A DNA stretch of 10,674 nt from JAWXTP01 sp044433415 (GTDB lineage: Bacteria > Bacteroidota > Bacteroidia > Bacteroidales > Rikenellaceae): NCBI GenBank assembly GCA_044433415.1, contig JAWXTP010000103.1, forward strand, positions 1 through 10,674, written 5' to 3'. Positions 6,724-10,674 of this stretch are shown here, one piece after another (positions within the stretch are counted from its first letter, which is position 1; each line of letters begins with the position of its first letter). The position numbers and the translations under genes are program-made. The notes beneath the pieces were generated by a model. It had not been told where the DNA came from. It saw nothing but the letters and a program-made list of their open reading frames with translations, and did not search any database.

Positions 6724-7128
6724 ATGAAAAAATTACTGTTAATCTGCCTTGTATTCATTATGGGCACAGCTGTATTAAATGCAGCAACTAAAACATCCAA
6801 CTATGTAACAACAACTTTCGTCACAGATATAAAAAGTGAAAGCTGTGTTACAACAATTAACAAAAAAATATCTTCTTTAGGCAAGATCGAAAATTACGAA
6901 ATAAATCTAAAAACTAAGGAAGCAATTATTACATATAATAGCAAAAAGAATTCTGATGATAAAATAATAGCTGGATTTAGCAAACTAGGTTTTAAAGCCA
7001 CTGTTAAACAAGAAGTTAAAAGTAATTCTAACAATACTTCAAATACTAGTAATAACAATAGTTCTAGCAATAACTCTAACAATTCCAACTCTAACAACAA
7101 TAACAATTCTAGTAACAAACAGAAGTAA
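6724..7128 (+). CDS. Secreted HMA-like protein with half-lost metal site and Asn/Ser tail
   Basis: This 134-residue paralogue of the upstream HMA protein keeps nearly the same leader (MKKLLLICLVFIMGTAV) and the same fold, with the near-identical block ITYNSKKNSD-KIIAGF. Where its sister has CDHC it reads SESC: the first cysteine is replaced by S38 and only C41 remains. A classical two-thiolate HMA site is therefore absent, though one Cys could still bind with a partner, dimerise or form a disulfide. Residues 100-131 are entirely Asn (18), Ser (12) and Thr (2), probably a disordered tail, ending in a short Lys-containing end. Differences from the sister include many third-codon changes within conserved residues, so the protein sequence has been under selection and the gene does not look dead. 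It sits between two terminator-like hairpins and so is probably its own transcription unit. Its role is unknown. Confidence 0.85.
   Translation: MKKLLLICLVFIMGTAVLNAATKTSNYVTTTFVTDIKSESCVTTINKKISSLGKIENYEINLKTKEAIITYNSKKNSDDKIIAGFSKLGFKATVKQEVKSNSNNTSNTSNNNSSSNNSNNSNSNNNNNSSNKQK
7021..7116 (+). repeat. Low-complexity Asn/Ser codon tract
   Basis: This tract encodes 32 consecutive residues made only of Asn, Ser and Thr. The DNA mixes AAC, AAT, TCT, AGT, AGC and TCC codons rather than repeating one triplet perfectly, so it is either an old decayed repeat expansion or selected low complexity. It may vary in length between strains. The antisense reading frame across it is Leu-rich and is an artefact of this composition. 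Confidence 0.8.
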
Positions 7129-7146
7129 GATTCCTGTATAAATTCG

Positions 7147-7191
7147 AAAAACAATCAACTTGTCGACATAATGAGTTGGTTGTTTTTTGTT
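7147..7191 (+). terminator. Strong intrinsic terminator after the second HMA gene
   Basis: A 15-bp stem (7147-7161 with 7173-7187, containing two G-T pairs) has an A-tract on its 5' side and a T-run (7183-7188) on its 3' side, followed by GTTT. The 11-base loop begins with the small palindrome GTCGAC. It separates the HMA gene from lepA. Confidence 0.85.
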
Positions 7192-7216
7192 TAAAATGTA
7201 GTTCTAAAAGTTAATA

Positions 7217-7248
7217 TTTCTTAATCCCACTTTTTTGTTGTAACTTTG
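7217..7248 (+). promoter_or_regulatory. Probable lepA promoter
   Basis: TAACTTTG at 7241-7248 is an exact match to the Bacteroidetes -7 element TAnnTTTG, 30 bases before the lepA start. TTTC at 7217-7220, 20 bases upstream, is a weak -33 element (consensus TTTG). Its position just after a strong terminator supports an independent lepA transcript. Confidence 0.65.
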
Positions 7249-7278
7249 TAGTATTAAATAACACAACATTATTTTTAA

Positions 7279-9066
7279 ATGAAAAATATAAGAAACTTCT
7301 GTATCATCGCTCATATTGACCACGGGAAAAGTACACTTGCTGACCGTCTATTAGAAACTACAAAAACTATTTCTGAAAGAGATGCTCAAGCACAGGTACT
7401 CGATAATATGGACCTAGAGAGAGAGAAAGGTATTACTATTAAAAGTCACGCAATTCAGATGAATTACGAACAAGACGGTGAAAAATATGTACTTAACCTT
7501 ATTGATACTCCTGGCCACGTTGACTTTTCGTATGAGGTTTCTAGAGCTATTGCTTCATGTGAGGGAGCTTTACTTATTGTTGATGCTACACAAGGTATAC
7601 AGGCACAGACTATTTCTAACCTTTATCTTGCCTTAGAGCACGACCTAGAGATTATTCCTGTCCTTAACAAAATAGATATGGCTGCTGCCATGGTTGACGA
7701 AGTAAAAGACCAAATCGTTGATTTGTTGGGTTGTGACCACGACGATATTCTTGCGGCATCAGGTAAAACAGGCGAAGGTGTCGAAGGTATACTTGAAGCT
7801 ATTGTAGAGCGTGTTCCAGCACCTGAAGGAGACGAAGATGCACCTTTACAAGCCTTAATTTTTGACTCTGTGTTTAACCCCTTTAGAGGTATTATAGCTT
7901 ACTTTAGGGTTATGAATGGTAGCATAAAAAAAGGAGATAAAGTTAAATTCTTCAATGCTGGTAGTGAATACGGAGCAGATGAGATAGGTGTTTTGAAACT
8001 AAGAATGCAACCTTCTGACGAGCTAAAAGCTGGAAATGTGGGTTATATTATATCAGGTATAAAGAACTCCTTTGATGTAAAAGTCGGTGATACTATCACT
8101 CATGTTGCAAATCCTTGTGATGCTGCAATTGAGGGTTTTGAGGATGTAAAACCTATGGTATTTGCTGGTATTTATCCTGTAGATAGTGATGACTATGAGG
8201 ATTTAAGATCTTCTATAGAGAAATTAAAACTTAACGATGCTTCATTAACATTCGAGCCTGAAAGTTCTTTAGCTTTAGGTTTTGGCTTTAGATGTGGTTT
8301 CCTAGGTTTATTACACATGGAGATTATCCAAGAGCGTTTATACCGTGAGTTTAACATGGATGTTATCACAACAGTTCCTAACGTATCTTATAAGGTACAT
8401 ACAAATAAAGGAGAGGTTTTTGATGTACATAATCCATCGGGATTACCTGAGCCTACACTTGTTGACTACATAGAGGAGCCTTATATCAACGCTCAAATCA
8501 TCACTAAGAGTGATTATTTAGGTGTGGTTATGAAACTTTGTATAGACAAGCGTGGTATACTTAAAAATCAAACTTTCATCACAACTGACCGTGTAGAAGT
8601 GTCGTTTGAGATGCCTCTTGCAGAGATTGTGTTTGACTTCTATGATAAGTTAAAAAGTATTTCTAAAGGTTATGCTTCATTTGACTATCACCAATCGGGT
8701 TATAAACAATCTGTATTGGCTAAGCTAGATATCCTATTAAACGGTGATGGTGTAGATGCTTTATCTTCGCTTATCCACCGCGACAATGCTTATGATTTTG
8801 GCCGTAAGATGTGTGAAAAGTTGAAAGAGCTTATCCCAAGACAGCAGTTTGATATTGCTATACAAGCAGCTATAGGTGCAAAAATCATCGCTAGAGAGAC
8901 TGTAAAAGCCGTAAGAAAGGACGTTACAGCTAAATGTTATGGAGGTGATATTTCACGTAAGAGAAAACTTCTTGAAAAACAAAAGAAAGGTAAGAAACGT
9001 ATGCGCCAAGTAGGTAACGTTGAAGTACCACAAGAAGCCTTCCTAGCTGTATTAAAAATGGATTAA
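7279..9066 (+). CDS. lepA: Elongation factor 4 (ribosome back-translocase/assembly GTPase LepA)
   Basis: This 595-residue translational GTPase is the usual length for LepA. Family knowledge links it to ribosomes in initiation, back-translocation or 30S assembly. The G domain has G1 AHIDHGKST (11-19), G2 GITI (51-54), G3 DTPGH (76-80), G4 NKID (130-133) and a G5 region SGKTG (161-165). EF-G-like domains II, III and V follow, including the conserved GFGFRCGFLGLLHMEI segment. The LepA-specific C-terminal domain ends in KKRMRQVGNVEVPQEAFLAVLKMD, which separates it from EF-G, BipA and TetM-type proteins. The ATG at 7279 gives MKNIRNFCIIAHIDHGKST, the expected family N-terminus. It has its own promoter and a GC-rich hairpin after the stop. 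It shows no anomaly and is probably unrelated in function to the metal genes. Confidence 0.98.
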   Translation: MKNIRNFCIIAHIDHGKSTLADRLLETTKTISERDAQAQVLDNMDLEREKGITIKSHAIQMNYEQDGEKYVLNLIDTPGHVDFSYEVSRAIASCEGALLIVDATQGIQAQTISNLYLALEHDLEIIPVLNKIDMAAAMVDEVKDQIVDLLGCDHDDILAASGKTGEGVEGILEAIVERVPAPEGDEDAPLQALIFDSVFNPFRGIIAYFRVMNGSIKKGDKVKFFNAGSEYGADEIGVLKLRMQPSDELKAGNVGYIISGIKNSFDVKVGDTITHVANPCDAAIEGFEDVKPMVFAGIYPVDSDDYEDLRSSIEKLKLNDASLTFEPESSLALGFGFRCGFLGLLHMEIIQERLYREFNMDVITTVPNVSYKVHTNKGEVFDVHNPSGLPEPTLVDYIEEPYINAQIITKSDYLGVVMKLCIDKRGILKNQTFITTDRVEVSFEMPLAEIVFDFYDKLKSISKGYASFDYHQSGYKQSVLAKLDILLNGDGVDALSSLIHRDNAYDFGRKMCEKLKELIPRQQFDIAIQAAIGAKIIARETVKAVRKDVTAKCYGGDISRKRKLLEKQKKGKKRMRQVGNVEVPQEAFLAVLKMD

Positions 9067-9072
9067 AAGTTT

Positions 9073-9100
9073 CTAGGAGCTCTCTTAGGGGAGCTCCTAG
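9073..9100 (+). terminator. GC-rich hairpin after lepA, without T-tract
   Basis: CTAGGAGCTC (9073-9082) and GAGCTCCTAG (9091-9100) form a perfect 10-bp stem, extendable by a T-G and a C-G pair to leave a TTAG loop. It begins seven bases after the lepA stop. CCATATAAC follows rather than T residues, so termination may be partial. The next gene starts 27 bases later with no promoter visible between, so read-through could supply it. Confidence 0.6.
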
Positions 9101-9127
9101 CCATATAACACTAAATAAGAAAAATAA

Positions 9128-10285
9128 ATGAAATTTTTACATGCTGCATTCATCTCTTTGTTGCTTTTTGTAAGCTGCAAAAAGGAACCAGGTTCAGAGT
9201 CTGGTGAGATGTCCGATTTCACAGACCAAACAGTGTTTGTGTATATGCCTTGGGCTACTAATCTTGCTGATGAATTTGAGAATAATATAAACGACTTGCT
9301 ATCAGCTTTTACAAGTAAGGCTTCTGAAGATGTTAGAGTTGTTATATTTTATGCCGCTACTTCATCGTCAGCGACACTTACAGAATACCGTTATTTTAAC
9401 GGCAGCTTGATAGAGAACGAACTTAAAGAATATGATGTATCTACATTTATAACATCAGATGGAATAACTTCATTGATTGATGAAGTTGTGGATTTTGCAC
9501 CATCTTCTCGTTATTCTATGATAGTTAGTGCCCACGGAATGGCATGGATTCCTACTTCTTCATCAAAATCAGCATTTAGCATTCAGAAAAACTATTGGGA
9601 ATATGAAGACGCTCTTAAAACCAAATATTTTGGAGGTTTATCATCTTCATATCAAATAAATGTAACAGATTTTGCAAGTGGTATCCAGGCTAGTAATATA
9701 CACATGGAGTATATATTATTTGATGCATGTTATATGTCAAATATAGAGGCTTTGTATGATTTAAAGGATGTAACTGATTATATTATTGCTTCTCCTACTG
9801 AGATTATGGCTTATGGTTATCCTTATAAGAACTTAGGCCCTTATCTTTTGGGAGATGTTGATTACGAAGGTGTTAGTAATGGTTTTTATTCATTTTATAG
9901 CACTTATTCATCACCTTACGGAACTATAGGCATTATCAATTGTAGTGAGATGGATGCTATGGCGGAAGTAATGTTAAAAGTCAACAATTCAGGATTAAGC
10001 ACAAGTACAAGTAATGTTCAACGTCTGTGCGGTTATTCTCCAACTCTATTTTATGATTTTGGAAGTTTAATAAATAACACATGTTATGACTCAGATCTTG
10101 TAGAAGAATTTAATTCACAATTAGCGAAGTTGGTACCTTATAGCTCACACACTAGTAAATATTATGCAAGTGGTGCAGGTGCTATTTATTTATATGAATA
10201 TTCTGGCATTTCAACTTCTCAATATAGTACGAATTCACAAGCTGCAAATTTAAGTAATACTAGTTGGTATATTGCTACTCATTAG
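9128..10285 (+). CDS. Clostripain-like (peptidase family C11) cysteine protease lipoprotein
   Basis: The 385-residue precursor has a lipoprotein signal with lipobox FVSC (lipidated C17), placing it in the envelope. The catalytic domain (about 33-380) has the caspase-like clan CD layout: a first strand, TVFVYMPWATNLADEF (35-50), the catalytic histidine H136 in SMIVSAHGM, and the catalytic cysteine C201 in YILFDACYMSNIE. ASPTEIMAYGYPY (221-233) follows, as in C11 proteins. Characterised relatives include clostripain, PmC11 of Parabacteroides and fragipain of Bacteroides fragilis. They favour cleavage after Arg or Lys and may be self-processed. The ATG at 9128 is supported by the signal peptide directly after it. 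It follows lepA by 61 bases with no promoter visible and ends before a strong terminator. Substrates are unknown, and specificity cannot be read with confidence. Confidence 0.87.
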   Translation: MKFLHAAFISLLLFVSCKKEPGSESGEMSDFTDQTVFVYMPWATNLADEFENNINDLLSAFTSKASEDVRVVIFYAATSSSATLTEYRYFNGSLIENELKEYDVSTFITSDGITSLIDEVVDFAPSSRYSMIVSAHGMAWIPTSSSKSAFSIQKNYWEYEDALKTKYFGGLSSSYQINVTDFASGIQASNIHMEYILFDACYMSNIEALYDLKDVTDYIIASPTEIMAYGYPYKNLGPYLLGDVDYEGVSNGFYSFYSTYSSPYGTIGIINCSEMDAMAEVMLKVNNSGLSTSTSNVQRLCGYSPTLFYDFGSLINNTCYDSDLVEEFNSQLAKLVPYSSHTSKYYASGAGAIYLYEYSGISTSQYSTNSQAANLSNTSWYIATH

Positions 10286-10351
10286 TATGTTTAGGCGCCC
10301 TATAATCTCTAAAACCAAATAAAACTAAGAACTTCACTATAAAAATTAAGT

Positions 10352-10392
10352 AAGCGGTAAAAATCATAACAAGATTTTACCGCTTTTTGTTT
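10352..10392 (+). terminator. Intrinsic terminator after the C11 protease gene
   Basis: An 11-bp stem (10352-10362 with 10375-10385, GC-rich part GCGGT/ACCGC) is followed by TTTGTTTG, with the T-run starting inside the stem's 3' arm. It lies 66 bases after the stop. Confidence 0.85.
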
Positions 10393-10674
10393 GTCCTTTT
10401 TCATAGATACTACGATATTACGATGAATAATTCATGGATATTAATGAATAATAAAATACACACAAGAATAATCCCTGTAGAAATAAATATGTTAATACAA
10501 ATAAGCAATTTGGTTATTTTTTAAAATAAATTGTCTTAAAAAATATAATATTTTGCTATCTACATGACAAAAAATCAAACACATTAAACTTATATTTTGA
10601 TTCATAGCCACTTACAAGTATGTGTATTATGACTTCTAGTCCAGCTTTTACGAAATTTTTAGCTTTATAACCAT
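10393..10674. other. AT-rich intergenic region, no gene visible
   Basis: Both strands were read and only very short frames appear, such as a 13-codon frame at 10629-10670. The stretch is very AT-rich. ATATTTTG at 10548-10555 and TAGCTTTA at 10660-10667 loosely resemble -7 promoter elements, but neither has a -33 element at the right spacing. It is probably the upstream region of a gene beyond the window edge. Confidence 0.6.

Noticed and set aside
6724..7128. Second HMA gene as a pseudogene
   Set aside because: The frame is intact, with leader, fold segments and stop, and many differences from its sister are silent; loss of one Cys alone does not make it broken.
6894..7154. Leu-rich open frame on the minus strand across the second HMA gene
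   Set aside because: It is the antisense of the Asn/Ser codon tract; its poly-Leu/Glu composition is an artefact and the + strand gene has a clear leader and paralogue.
10660..10667. TAGCTTTA as a -7 promoter element for a gene beyond the window
   Set aside because: It matches at seven of eight positions of an AT-rich consensus but has no TTG/TTTG about 20 bases upstream, and the downstream gene is not visible.
10629..10670. 13-codon frame MTSSPAFTKFLAL near the right edge
   Set aside because: It is too short, in very AT-rich intergenic DNA, with no recognised product or promoter; chance is the simplest explanation.

Overview
The window is AT-rich bacterial DNA that looks like Bacteroidetes, most probably Bacteroidales. 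Four things point there: lipoproteins with a short leader and a lipobox cysteine, one carrying a BACON-type domain; a TonB-dependent receptor with an N-terminal carboxypeptidase-regulatory-like domain and an LDEVVVTG-like TonB box; starts preceded by A-rich leaders rather than Shine-Dalgarno sequences; and several matches to the Bacteroidetes -7 promoter element TAnnTTTG. I cannot name a genus. All ten supported genes are on the + strand.

Layout. 1-237 is a less AT-rich stretch with a palindrome and a direct repeat and no assignable gene. 238-669 is a dCMP/cytidine deaminase-family enzyme. 758-1723 is a class I mannose-6-phosphate isomerase (manA) behind a -7 element flanked by a 9-bp dyad and followed by a terminator-like hairpin. 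1834-3105 is a BACON-domain, M43-like zinc metalloprotease lipoprotein, closed by a strong terminator. 3249-6517 is a probable metal-handling unit: a Cys/His-rich exported protein of unknown function, a 776-residue TonB-dependent receptor with a Cys cluster in its plug, and a secreted single-domain HMA (heavy-metal-associated) protein with CxxC. After a strong terminator comes a second HMA-like gene (6724-7128), a diverged duplicate that has lost one cysteine of the CxxC and gained an Asn/Ser tail. 7279-9066 is lepA (elongation factor 4) with its own promoter. 9128-10285 is a clostripain (C11)-like cysteine protease lipoprotein, followed by a terminator and about 290 bases with no gene visible.

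How the genes work together. The housekeeping genes (deaminase, manA, lepA) look independent of each other. The most coherent functional group is 3249-7128: an outer-membrane receptor, two exported HMA-fold proteins and a Cys/His-rich exported protein suggest acquisition or handling of a soft transition metal such as copper in the envelope. The metal and the direction of transport are inference. Two lipoprotein proteases (M43-like and C11-like) lie either side of this group, but in separate transcription units.

The best candidate for something undescribed is the metal cassette, in particular the Cys/His-rich protein and the HMA duplicate with a half-lost metal site. Nothing in the window resembles a phage, a CRISPR array, an insertion sequence or a structural RNA gene.
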